Below, in pieces: positions 1 through 11,653 of a DNA stretch of 64,000 nt (position 1 is the first letter of the stretch; the number at the start of each line of letters is the position of its first letter). Made by a program: the position numbers and the translations under genes. The DNA is from Anagrus nilaparvatae (lineage: Eukaryota; Arthropoda; Insecta; Hymenoptera; Mymaridae): contig JAKSXM010000007.1 of NCBI GenBank assembly GCA_022575985.1, positions 65,254,501-65,318,500 on the forward strand, written 5' to 3'. The notes under the pieces are model-generated. The model worked only from the letters and a program-made list of their open reading frames with translations, was not told where the DNA came from and did not search any database.

Positions 1-103
1 ATACTCTTCAAAAAAAATTCAATATGATAAATGAGTGAGTAAGATCTTACAAAGGGTATAGAGGAGGATAGATGAAATTCTTATTTTCTTTTACAAAGAG
101 GTA

Positions 104-1435
104 GACCTGACGCGGAGCCCCGTTTCGTAGACAAATTTTATCCTTGATAGGTCGATGGAATTTTCCAACGGGTATTTATGTTTTTTGGGTCGCTGAATCC
201 GAATATGATATCAGTTTTTACCGAAAATGGTCCAGTTGCCCGCAATAGGCAACTTTTGGTTAATTTTCGAAGATTTTTTTATTTTCGCAAGGGTTACTTA
301 TGTTTTTCGGGTTGCTGAACACGAATATGATATCGGTTTTTACCGAAAATGGTACAGTTGCCCACAATAGGCAGCTTTAGGGATGTTTTTATTTACACGA
401 GGGTTACTTATGTTTTTCGGGTTGCTGAACATGAATATTATATCGGTTTTTACCGAAAATGGTTCAGTTGCCCAAAATAGGAATTTTGAGGTTTTTATTT
501 TGCGGGTTTTTTAACATTTTCATCTGTTACTTATGTTTTTCGGTCCCTGAACATGAATATAACATCAGTTTTTACTAAAAATAAGTGCCCACAGTAGGTA
601 ATTTTAGGCTATTTTTTTTAGATTTTCTAAACATTTTCTATTATTATTTATGTTTTTTGGCTGGTTAAACTGGAAAACAATATCTCTTTTTACCGAATGT
701 GCGCTTAGACTTGTATTTAATAATTTAATAAGTTTTTCCTATACAACAAAGAATCAATAAAATAATTAGTAAATTGAAAATTAATATAAAAATTAATTTT
801 TTAATAACTAAACAATAATATACAGATAAAATTTTACAATATTTTAATAATCAATAATAAATTAATTGCAAGCTGATTTTTACAAATAAATATTTAAATA
901 CAGTGAAAAATATTTTCTATAAATATGTGAATATAAACTGAACCATATTCTGTGAAAACCAATAAAATATTCATGTTCAGCAACCCGAAAAACATAAGTA
1001 ACCCTCGCGTAAATAAAAACATCCCCGAAAATTAACCTAAAGTTGCTTATTGTGGGCAAATGTACCATTTTCGGTAAAAACCGATATCATATTCGTATTC
1101 AGCGACCCAAAAAACATAAGTAACCCTTGCGAAAATAAAAAAATCTCCAAAAATTAACCAAAAGTTGCCTATTGCGGGCAACTAGACCATTTTCGGTAAA
1201 AACCGATATCATATTCGTGTTCAGCGACCCAAAAAACATAAGTAACCCTTGCGAAAATAAGAAAATCTCCGAAAATTAACCGAAAGTTGCCTATTGCGGG
1301 CAACTGGACCATTTTCGGTAAAAACTGATACCATATTCGGGTTCAGCGACCCAAAAAACATAAATACCCGTTGGAAAATTCCATCGACCTATCAAGGATA
1401 AAATTTGTCTACGAAACGGGGCTCCACGTCAGGTC
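104..1435. mobile_element. Foldback (long inverted repeat) element with internal sub-repeats, TA-flanked
   Basis: The two ends are inverted copies: the left end reads GACCTGACGCGGAGCCCCG and the right end is its reverse complement with one change. The match continues for more than 300 bases into the element. Both ends abut a TA dinucleotide (102-103 and 1436-1437), as expected for a TA target-site duplication of Tc1/mariner-like insertions. The left arm holds about five degenerate units of roughly 110-124 bases starting near 171, 291, 401, 527 and 641, each opening with TTACTTATGTTTTT or a close variant and then GGGT-GCTGAACACGAAT. The right arm carries inverted copies. No coding capacity is present, so it is non-autonomous. 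Confidence 0.75.
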
Positions 1436-3668
1436 TAAGGGGAGGTAGGGTAAAAAAAACCCAAAAAATTGTCTAACGTAATTTATGGATAGCCACTTAT
1501 TATTAATATTGTTATTTTAATCCTTTCAGGGGACATAAAAAGTAAACTTCCTAACTTTTTTTCGCAAATATTTTATTCAAAAAACAATTTTTATTAGGTT
1601 AAAAATTAAGCACATTAAAATTACTTTCGTAAAAAATATGTTATTTTACGTTACACTTTACACTGTTAAAATTAACGCTTGTAAGTTTACAAAAAAAAAG
1701 TTTGCGATAAATTAGAAGGGTAGGTGGGGTTGTTTTCTTCTTGGAATATAGTTCTAGCCAAAGTTCTCTTGGAATATAGTTCTAGGGATCAAAGTTGGCA
1801 AAAAATTATAATAAATAGATTGCATAAATAAAACCTGAATATTGTTAAAAAATACTTTCATTTATTTGAATAATTAGAACTTTCATTTTACAAGAACAAA
1901 ATTTTTTCAAATTTTTAAAGCGGTGGACAGAAAATTTGAATGAAAATTTAAAAAAGTACTTGAATATTTTTTTGAAACATAAAAGCAATATATTTTTTAA
2001 AATATTCTCCGAATTTTACGTCCTTTTAAGAGTTAAACATCCTAAAACGTGGTAATAATTGGCTTAGAAATCTTAAAAAACAATTTTTCAATTACTAAAA
2101 TCATTCGGCCGCAAGAATATGGTTGGGGGCCAGAATCTCGTGGGGGGCTTAGACATTAAAGGTAAGAGGTTAGTTTTTGAAAAATATACGATTTGAAAAT
2201 TATCAGGGTTTTTGGCTAAAAATTTTTTTACAGGCTTATGAATGTCCAAAAATGCTGCCTACTTAGGCTCATTGCGGCACCTCTTTCGAGGATATTTTAA
2301 TTATCCCTCAGGAACACCAGGTGGGTCTGAAAGACCCAGCGTTTCTTTCCAACTTTGCGGTATTTTTATACAAAGACTGTAACGCCCTCTATAATAGGAT
2401 TGGAATTTAATTTGTTATGTTTGTAAAAGATTTTGCTAACCAGCAGCCTGCCCAGCAGTAGCTCACGCGACTTCTGCATTTGAGTTTTGGTCTTTTTTTT
2501 TTTTGAAATTTTTAAAACCTTTCTTTTTATTTACCGGAACAAGTCACTTTTTTCATACTGCCCTAATTCCCTCAAAATTTTCTTAATGTATGATTCTCGG
2601 CGTTTTTGAAGCAGTACTTAAAAAGTTTTTTATATTTATTTGTTGTACAGATACCGAAAATTGAAAAAAATGGCCATTTTTTAAAAAACACTATTTTTCT
2701 ATTGCAACTGCTATAATTTTTGTAAATTATCTATTTTTTGTAAATGGATTTATTTTTCATCAGTTTTTGAATCGAAAAAGAACCTGCAAGTTTAATTTTA
2801 TCGGTTTAAACTGAAGTTACAGCCGCGTAAAATTATTTTGGGTCTCTGGTAACTGGGGTTGCAGAGGCTTAATAATAGTTAGCCTTATTCCCTTTTAACA
2901 TTTTAAAACTTGTTGGAACATATTTTCACAATATTTTAAAATATACCATTTAGTTTAATTACAAGGACGATGAAAACTCCCAGTTGGAATTCGACCCCAG
3001 TCTACCCTAAAATTTTTTATCGATTTTTTTTATGGATTTGCAAAAAAAGGTGTAAATTCACAATCATATTATTTTGTGAATCTTTATACAACTTTTTAAC
3101 GCAAAGTCACACATAAGAAAATCAAGAAATTTCGATTTTTTCGTAAATTCTTTACTTAGTAAACTTACTTTACTCAAGACATCCTCAAAGTTAAATGTAT
3201 TTAAAATTTTTCAATATAGATCCACCTCAGTGGATATTATGTATTTTTGGTCACTAAATCAATCAAATTTTTTTTTAAATTTAACACACTCCTTTAATTA
3301 AAACCTAATTTATATTTTACATGCCCCTGAAAGGTTAAAAAAAAAAATTAATTTGGGATGTTTGAAAAAAAAATAGTTAATATGCAGAATTATGAATGCT
3401 AGTTATTATAGGAAATTTAGTATATTACGACCTTTGGCCAGAAAAATAAAAAATTGCCTGGATAACATGTAAAATCAACATCAGATATGAAGCTGAGGAT
3501 GATAAGCAGCAATCTAGGAAATGCTTTTTTTATGGCCAAATGTCATGTACGATTTTTCTTTGTCAGTAAATAGAGGCCCCGTATTTGTCGGCCCCCACAG
3601 GAGCCAGGAAATACGTGATTTCTAATAGCTGACAAAAAATAGGGCATTTTTAACCAAGGAGGCAACAA
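1436..3668. other. AT-rich non-genic stretch
   Basis: No gene, convincing long ORF or clear inverted repeat was seen. It is low-complexity AT-rich sequence with homopolymer runs. It may contain decayed repeats, but none could be delimited by eye. Confidence 0.5.
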
Positions 3669-3751
3669 AAAAGAATGGCCCAGATCGCACGTTAATAATC
3701 CTCCGAGGCGAAGCCGAGGATTGTAAACTGTGATCTGGGGTATTCCTTTTT
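3669..3751. repeat. Short dispersed hairpin repeat, copy 1
   Basis: Left arm AAAGAATGGCCCAGATCGCA and right arm TGTGATCTGGGGTATTCCTT are imperfect inverted repeats around a palindromic loop CTCCGAGGCGAAGCCGAGGA. Related copies lie at 7823, 28019 and, inverted, 32518. The sequence to the right (ATTTTTCTTTCTCAGTGG, then a GAAAACGCG motif) is also shared with the 32518 copy, so the full repeat is longer than the hairpin. Confidence 0.65.
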
Positions 3752-4197
3752 TGCTCCCATAGATAAAACGCAATTTTTCTTTCTCAGTGGGGTGAAAACG
3801 CGTTTTTTTCGATCGCGACGCGGGGCAAAAAAAGTGTTTTCGACCCGCTAGTAAGAAAAATTTTTTTTACTTGTTGGGCATAATCCTTTAATATTCCAGG
3901 TTACTCAGAAAAAAGGTGATAGCTGATAAAGAAAGTGTTCAGCAAACTTAATGGATATTTATAAGGAGCCTTTCCAGTGGGAAACAGGCACAAACAATTG
4001 AGACAAACTTCCTCAAAATTAAATTTTTAAAATAGAACTTTATTATAAATTAGTATTTTGCAAGAAAATATTTTTTATTTCTTGTCATAAATTATTTTTA
4101 ATAATCCTATTATTTTTTATTTTTTTGGAAAGTTTGTTTATTAAAATAAATAAAATCTATTTATAGATATCAATTCTAAATCATTGGAATTTATTTA

Positions 4198-4950
4198 CGC
4201 ACTTAACCTAAAAGAACCTAAACCTTTTTTGTTACATAAAAAAGAGTTAATGTTTATTTACTTTATTTAAAAAGAATTATTTTCAGTTTAATTCTTTTAT
4301 TAACAATTTGTTTTCGTTTTAATTTTTTTCTTTATTTATTTTAACAAGAAAACCTCATAAAGAATTTCTATTTTAAAAAAACAACTTTCAAAAGGTTAAG
4401 TCGGAATTAAAATTGAAACGATTTAAAACCAATTTAAAATAGGTTAAAAACACTTTGTTTATAACCTACACACCAAACCTAAAAGAATTTTTGGTTACGC
4501 AAAGAAGAATAATTCTCTTCTCTTTCTCAATGTTTATTTAATTCTATAGAGAGGAATCATTTTGAGGTTAATTCTTAAAAAAAAAACTTTTCAATTTAAT
4601 TCTTTTCTAACAGAATTAAACCAAAAATAATTTTATTTTTAAAGAATTAACCTCAAAATGATTTCTCTCTGAAGAGTTAAATAAACATTAATTCTTCTCT
4701 GGGTAACAAAAAATTCATTTAGGTTTAGTGTGTATTTTAAAACGGTTATAAATAAACTAATTTCTAAATGATTTTCTTTCAATTTTAATTCTTTATGAGA
4801 TTTTGTTGTCAAAATAAATTAGGAAAAGATTTAAAATGAAAATAAATTTTTTTAAATGAATTAAACTCAAAATAATTCTTTTTAAAAAAATTTAAGTAAA
4901 CATTCATTCTTTTCTGGGTAACAAAAAAATCTTTTAGCTTTAGTGTGTAT
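4198..4950. repeat. Nested palindromic repeat: one module four times in alternating orientation
   Basis: A module of about 90-110 bases appears twice forward (about 4198-4300 and 4471-4600) and twice inverted (about 4640-4735 and 4855-4950). It contains CCTAAAAGAA, a GTTAC-CAGAGAAGAATT stretch, AATGTTTATTTA and then ATTTTGAGGTTAATTC. The whole forms a nested foldback. No ORF or target-site duplication was identified. Confidence 0.6.
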
Positions 4951-5529
4951 TTTTATTTCTTTAATTAGAATAATTTTTTTATTTTTGATATTTAAATTAA
5001 TAATTTAGAAAATAATTTTTTTTTTTTTTTTTTTTTTAAATAAATAATAAATAGATATAAAGACGGCTTAAAATTACTAACACATCATCCATTATACATC
5101 ACAATTTTAAATTTTATCACTTTTCTCAATTTTAATTTAAAATAATAAAAATAAAAAATAAAAAAAAAACACAATTGTAAAAGTTTGCTCGCATGTAAGT
5201 TTTTAAAAAATAAATAAATAATAATAAATAAATATTAGAAATTAATCGGCTGATGTTTACCTAAAACAATGAAAAAACACGGTAATTATATCGAATCTTT
5301 GTTGCAAAACATTTTAAAAGTAAAATTTACTGACGCCCTGAAAACCCGACCGGGTTTTGTCGAAAAAAAGAGTGTCTGCGAGTTGGATCTTCTAGATCTT
5401 GGCAGACTTTTTTCTTATTTTTTAAAAATATTTAATTTACCTACCTTAATTTCATTATTCGCAATTTTATACTATCACGTGGAAATTAAAATAGTATATT
5501 AAGTATCAAAGGCGCAAAAGTATTTGGTA

Positions 5530-5780
5530 CTTACACTATTTTTTGCCCTACTGGGCTTAAAACGCGTGCTGAAATTTCACAAAAAATTTTACCCCCGCAT
5601 TTTACGCCCGGGCGGGCAAAAAATTTTAAATAGTCTTTACCCCAGACAGCGCGGAAGGTCGAATCGACGTCGAAGCGTAATCGAGTCGACGTCGAAAACG
5701 GGTCGAGATTATGTCGAGTTTTTCCGTCGACATTGGGTCGATACGACGTCGAATGCAGTTCGAAATGTAGTCGAATCGAC
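5530..5780 (+). repeat. TCGA-rich dispersed repeat with GC-rich core
   Basis: This block is unusual in such an AT-rich region. The 5' part contains GCCCTACTGGGCTTAAAACG and a CGCCCGGGCGGGC palindrome. The 3' part (about 5646-5780) is packed with GTCGA/TCGAC motifs. A second copy of the 5' part lies at 40607-40710 and an inverted copy of the TCGA-rich part at 46274-46376, so it is a dispersed family. The ORFs across it look accidental. Confidence 0.6.
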
Positions 5781-6113
5781 CTTATATAATAAAAAAGTAA
5801 AAAAAATTTTTTTTCTTATTTTTCTTATATTTTTCATAATTTGCTATAAAAACTATATAATAATACTATGTAGTGATTTTTTGTTAGAAATTGCATCATA
5901 ATTAAAACAATTTTATATGGTTATATTTATTTAACATGGAACAGGTTTATAGGCAGGAGGAGATTTCAAGCATGTCATTTGGGTATTTTAAAATTATAAT
6001 GGCATCAAGATTCAAAATATAAATGTTGAATGTTTGCTGTTTGTGAGTTCACCCTAATCGCAGGTTACTTTCCTCGACTTCGTCATTCTTTACTTTTCTG
6101 GACACGACTATTA

Positions 6114-7412
6114 CTCCAGTCAAAACGCGGGGGGGGGGGGGGGTGGGTGTATTTTCTCCTACTGACTTGAGATTTGCTCTACTATATGTTTTTTGGGTCA
6201 CTGATCACGAAAATCGAGGGTATTTCCGGCCAAAATTTTCGAAACACCCTTAAATTAGCAAAAACTACCCCCAAAAGGGGGTTTTTTTTTATATAGTAGC
6301 AAACTGAGTTTATAGATTTAGCCAAGAATTGGTTAGTGCAGCTTTGAGCGACCAGATTATGTCCATACAGGTTTTTTGGGTCGCTAATCAAGAATTTGGG
6401 GGAATTTTCAATAAATAATTAATATTTCACCCTTAAATTAGCAAAAACAACCCCTAAAAAGGGCGTTTTTGCTATTTTCGCATTTTGAGCGACCAGATTA
6501 GGTCTTTACGGGTTTTTTGGGTCGCTGATCAAGAATTTGGGGGAATTTTCAATAAATAATTAATATTTCACCCTTAAATTGGCAAAAACAACCCCTAAAA
6601 AGGGTGTTTTTGCTATTTTCGCACTTTGAGCAACCAGATTATGACCTTAAGGGTTTTTTGGGTCACTAATCAAGAATTTGTGGGAATTTTTGATAAATAA
6701 TTAATATTTCACCCTTAAATTAAACAACCCCTAAAAGGGGTGTTTTTGCTATTTTCGCACTTTGAGCGACCAGATTAAGTCCTTCAAGGTTTTTTGGGTC
6801 GATAATCAAGGATTTGGGGGATTTTTTTATTAAAAATTAATATTTCACCCTAAAATAAGCAAAACCGATCCCTAAAGAGATGTGCATTTGCAATTTTGTG
6901 TTTGTTGATCAAGGATTTCGGTTTATATGAAAATACGAAAATGTTTATATAAAAATGTTTTTGATGCAATTTTTCACAATTAAATTAGCAAAAATTATTT
7001 ATTTTATTTTGTTTGGGATTTTTTCAAGCGATTTGAATGACTACATTTTGAAAATTAAAAAATATTGGATTACCTGTAAGGACCTCATTTGGCTGCTCAG
7101 AGTACGAAAATAGCAAAAACATCCTTTTTATTTTTAGGGGTTGTTTTTGCTAATTTAAGGGTGAAATATTAATTATTCATTGAAAAGTACCTGAAATTCT
7201 TGTTCAGCGACCCAAAAAACCCCCTAAGACCAATTCTTGGCTAAATCTATAAACTCAATTGGCTTATATATAAAAAAAACCACTTTTTGTGTTCCGAAAA
7301 TTTCGGCCGGAAATAACCCCGATTTTCGTGATCAGCGACCCAAAAAACATATAGTAGAGCAAATCTCATGTCAGTAGGAGAAAATTCACCCTAAACCGCG
7401 TTTTGACTGGAG
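6114..7412. mobile_element. Foldback element with internal tandem repeats, TA-flanked
   Basis: The ends are inverted: CTCCAGTCAAAACGCG at the left and its exact reverse complement at the right, both abutting TA (6112-6113 and 7413-7414). Shared terminal sequence continues past a poly-G tract at about 6128-6142 for roughly 200 bases. The interior holds about five direct units of 110-135 bases, each with GGTTTTTTGGGTCGCTGATC, then AATTAATATTTCACCCTTAA and AACAACCCCTAAAA, followed by an inverted partial unit before the right arm. It has no coding capacity. Confidence 0.75.
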
Positions 7413-7822
7413 TATATTTCTAAATCTGCATATACTATTTCTAATTTTTTTTTTCTCAATAATAACTACAAAAGAATTTCGGAAATCTTAATAAAAAAAA
7501 AAAAAGAATTAATAACAGAATTAAAAATTTATCAAAAATTATATTTTTATTATTATTACAATTATAATTACAATACTATTAAATTGCATTAAGTATAAAA
7601 TTTAATAATATTAATTTGTTTATTAATCGGAAATACCATCACAAACGTGACGTACATATTGTTTCGCACCTTTTTGGCAGTCCAATTCAGTCGTATCTTT
7701 TCGCCTACTGACCTCCTCTGGAAACAAATTCAAAAAATTATAAATCAATAAATATTCATATTTTATACAAAATGTATTTAAGTGGCATTGATAATGAGTA
7801 AGCATGGGATTATTAGATAAAT

Positions 7823-7872
7823 AAAGAATGGCCCAAATTGCAAAAAAAACTTTGATTTGGGTGCATTATTTT
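7823..7872. repeat. Short dispersed hairpin repeat, copy 2 (loop deleted)
   Basis: AAAGAATGGCCCAAATTGC is followed after a short A-rich spacer by GATTTGGGTGCATTATTTTT, an imperfect inverted copy. The GAGGCGAAGC loop found in the other copies is absent. The downstream GTTGTATACAACTTTTCTTT is shared with the other copies. Confidence 0.55.
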
Positions 7873-7879
7873 TTTATGA

Positions 7880-10140
7880 TTACAAGGGTTGTATACAACT
7901 TTTCTTTGTCTAACCAAGAAACATGCTTTTTCCGATTGCGGAGCTTTCAGAAAATGAGTATTTACTGGTCACTGACAATAAAAAAAAAAAAATTTACCTA
8001 TGACAATCAAACATATTTGTAGGTCTGCAAAACATAAACATCCCAATTTCTTTTTCTCTAGTAAGTTTGTTCTTCCAGAGTGTGAGAATCTTGTAGCTAT
8101 TACTTCCTCAGTAAAAATTTTTTTAAAACACCGTTTAACGTGTAAATACCCAGTATCACCATTGACATTATTTATCCATGTTTTCTGTAATAATAATAAC
8201 AATAGCAATTTTAGTTTGTTTTATGAAACAGATAATATTCATGATAAGAAAATTAATTAAAAATATCATCATAAATTAATTATAATTTATCAACAACTAA
8301 AATATTTTCAACATACAATTTAAATAGAGTAACAAAACAATAAAAATTATAACTGGCTTCTGTATTTATATAATCAAAAGGCATTGATGTACATTAACAA
8401 TTTACTCAAGCATGTTGAGTTTTATAAATTTAAATTATATTTAAAAACCTTTTGAGTTTTACTCGAATTGTTGGACCGTATATATTGAAAAAAGCCCACG
8501 GGTAGCTTGAAAGATCGGATTATACAAAATTCGGGAACTTCAGATTTTTATAGCGAAAAATGAGTGTTCGACCTATAAGAAGATCGTAGTTTTTTTAATC
8601 TTTCATCTAGCTTCTTGAGAGTTATTTGATAAAACGTATCTCTCGGGGAGGTGAAAATAAGCCAAAATTTCTCCTGCTTGGATCGGGCTGAAATTTTCAG
8701 GAAAGGTTGCTTTTATGGTCCCCAGAAACATGATCAAATTCGTTTTTCAAAATCAGTCATCTTCTTAGAGATACTTATTAATATGTCTCCCATTTTAAAT
8801 ATATGGAAAAAGCCATTTAGTAGCGGTTTTCCTTATTTTGCTTCATAATTTTAGTTTCACCAAGCACCAAACCAACGGGAAAAGTTTTTTTTACATTCAA
8901 TTTAAATAAATGATAACATATAAATAATTTTATATACGGAATTTTTAAAAAACGTTATTTCAATTTTAAACGCGATTTTTTCAGACAAGAAGGCGTTTCG
9001 TAGTACATAAATGTAGTACATGCTTCCCAAAAAACCAACATCTACAAACCATGCAACTTCAACAAGGATTGTCCGTTTGGAATAACAAATTACATGCTAT
9101 GGTTATAATCGAACTGTTAGTTTTAAGCTAAATATACTTAATTTATTAACTTCCAGTTACTCTCAATCTTATAGTGTAACTCTAAATTTCAAACCGTAAA
9201 TCGAAAGTTTTGATCTCTAATTTTTATCTCTTCTCTTACTAGCTGATGAACCGAGTGTCCATTCGTTGTCGAAAAAAACTATTTTTGAAATTGCTGTTAC
9301 ATTTTTAGACTGATAAAACTCATTGTTATAAAAAGTTGCAATCATACGACAGCAATTTAAAAATTTACCATTCTGGGCAAAAAAATTGGCATTTCTTTTT
9401 GGTAATATTGGTAAAAGAATGAGTGATAAAATAATAGTTTACGGAATCTATTATTTAAATTTACCCTAATTAAAAAACTGTAAAAAAAGGTGAGTTTACT
9501 TAAAACTTACATACAGTGTTGTTAAAAAATAATTACGTACATTATTAATTTTTTGTATACAAATTTATTTTTATTTTGATTTTGTATGGGTATATATTTC
9601 TATTGTATATATAAGTAGCATGCACAAGTCGCTAAATCAGTTCCAAAAAATTTTTGATAGAAAATATAGTTTTAATTTGGCCACGTGATTTGGCAACAAA
9701 TTTGACATTTGTAAAAAATCATTTTTTAAATATCACTAGTTTTTAATATTATTTCGAAAAAAAAAAACCAAATAAAGGATTACAGATATTGAAATTACAT
9801 GAACAAGTATTTTGAGACCAAAAGGAAGAAGATTGAGCTAACTGCTGCTGATGTATTAAAGCTAGAAAAGCTAAGTTGATTTTATCGCGCATGCGAAGTT
9901 AAGCAAAATTTTGACTCCCGAATCTGATTTAATGGAAATTTTACATAAACTTTTTACAAAAGCTTAAACTTATACATATCTAAATTTAATTAAAATTTTT
10001 TTTTTTCTTTTTCTAACAAACATGTTTTATATAAATATACTTAATTTCATATATATTTTCTTATTCCCTCACAAATAAAGTTTTATAATTTTAATACTTT
10101 ATTTAATTATGTAAGCTTTAGAATGTAAATCTTTAATTCT
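7880..10140. other. AT-rich non-genic stretch
   Basis: No recognisable gene. The short ORFs between 7828 and 8848 overlap one another on both strands and show no family features. 9780-10140 reads like degraded, possibly LINE-derived sequence leading into the A-rich tail at 10170. Confidence 0.45.
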
Positions 10141-10209
10141 TATAATAAAATGTAAAGGGTTCGTCCCGTCAATTTGTTTAATAAATAAATAAATAAATAA
10201 ATAAATAAA
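10140..10209 (+). repeat. AATA microsatellite behind a possible LINE 3' tail
   Basis: GGGTTCGTCCCGTCAATTTG is followed by about nine tandem AATA units ending near 10209. A short conserved-looking stretch running into simple AATA repeats is the usual look of a non-LTR retrotransposon 3' end. No reverse transcriptase remnant is visible upstream, so the LINE interpretation is tentative. The microsatellite itself is certain. Confidence 0.5.
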
Positions 10210-10502
10210 CTCTTAGAAGGAAAAAAAATTTTCATTTAAAGAAACGTGGTTTAGATAAAAAAGAAGAAAAAAGTCTGAAAGCTAGAAATTATCAAAAAAC
10301 GGTGACTATTGAAATCACTGTTAGATAGAAAATTGGCTCAAAAATTGAAAAAATTATTTTTATATACTTTCTATAATATAAATTTTTATATTCCTAAAAT
10401 ATATTTTAAAACAGATTTGGGGACGTATGCATGCAACCCAAGTATGTTTTAGAAACATTTTTCTTTACATTTTTGTACACTAAAAACATTTTATTCTGCA
10501 TA

Positions 10503-11653
10503 TGAGCAATTATTTTAAAAGTGCTACTTAATTTGAGCCTGAAATCGTAATTTTTTTTTTTGAGGGCACATCTATATGACCCATGTTTTCAGGTAGTTTG
10601 AACCTTCAGAAAACCAAAAAAAATCGTGAACAAGAAATCGGCGATAGGTGCCAAAAAGATTTTTTCACTTTTATGTCAAAAACCGTGTTTTTCGTATCTG
10701 AGCTACCCCAAATTTTCAAAATAACTTTTTAGGTAAATAAAATTTTAAAAAATAGATAAGAAAATCTGATTGCTAGGGAAAAACCACTCCAGAAGAAAAA
10801 AAAACTTATCTTTTTACGATGAAATTTAGCCAAGTTATCGTCAATTTAAGATTTTCTTCAAATTCGTCTTAAAAACTATTGAAATTTTATTGAAAAAAGC
10901 CTGTTTCTGAACTTTAAACATGAATTACTCGCTTTATTTTCATCGTAAAATAAGAATTTTTTTTTTAAAATCGATTAATTTTTCCCTGGAAATTCATTTT
11001 TTTAAGAAAAAAAATCATTTTTATTGACCAAATTTCAATTTTTAGGTTAAAAGCCTTTGAAAACTGTAAGTAGCAAAATTTACTTAACACAGTTTTTGAC
11101 CTAAATTTTGACCTAATTAAAATTTGGTCAATAAAAATGATTTTTTTTCTTAAAAAAATGAATTTCCAGGGAAAAATTAATCGATTTTAAAAAAAAAATT
11201 CTTATTTTACGATGAAAATCAAGCGAGTAATGCATGTTTAAAGTTCAGAAACAGGCTTTTTTCAATAAAATTTCAATAGTTTTTAAGACGAATTTGAAGA
11301 AAATCTTAAATTGACGATAACTTGGCTAAATTTCATCCGGAAAAGATAAGTTTTTTTTTTCTTCTGGAGTGGTTTTTCCCTGGCAATCAGATTTTCTTAT
11401 CTATTTTAAAAAAGTTTTTTTACCTAAAAAGTTATTTTAAAAATTTAGGGTAGCTCAGATACGAAAAACACGTTTTTTGACATAAAAGTGAAAAAATCTT
11501 TTTGGCACCTATCGCCGATTTCTTGTTCACGATTTTTTTCGGTTTTCTGAAGGTTCAAACTATCTGAAAACACGGGTCATATCGATGTGCCCTCAAAAAA
11601 AAAATTTACGATTCCAGGCTCAAATTAAGTAGCACTTTTAAAATAATTGCTCA
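10503..11653. mobile_element. Large near-perfect foldback (about 550-base arms), TA-flanked
   Basis: The left end TGAGCAATTATTTTAAAA is inverted at the right end, and both abut TA (10501-10502, 11654-11655). Arm similarity runs almost the whole length to a loop near 11080, with only scattered substitutions and small indels. The transcribed strand would fold into a very long hairpin. There is no ORF of note, so it is a non-autonomous TA-target element. Confidence 0.8.

Noticed and set aside
880..1068. 62-codon minus-strand ORF
   Set aside because: It lies inside the foldback element's repeated arm; the same sequence recurs in inverted form, so it is a repeat artefact.
5269..5901. Two ORFs (77 and 125 codons) across the TCGA-rich block
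   Set aside because: The peptide is dictated by the GTCGA repeat and low-complexity tails. There is no splice context or family motif, and the repeat recurs elsewhere.
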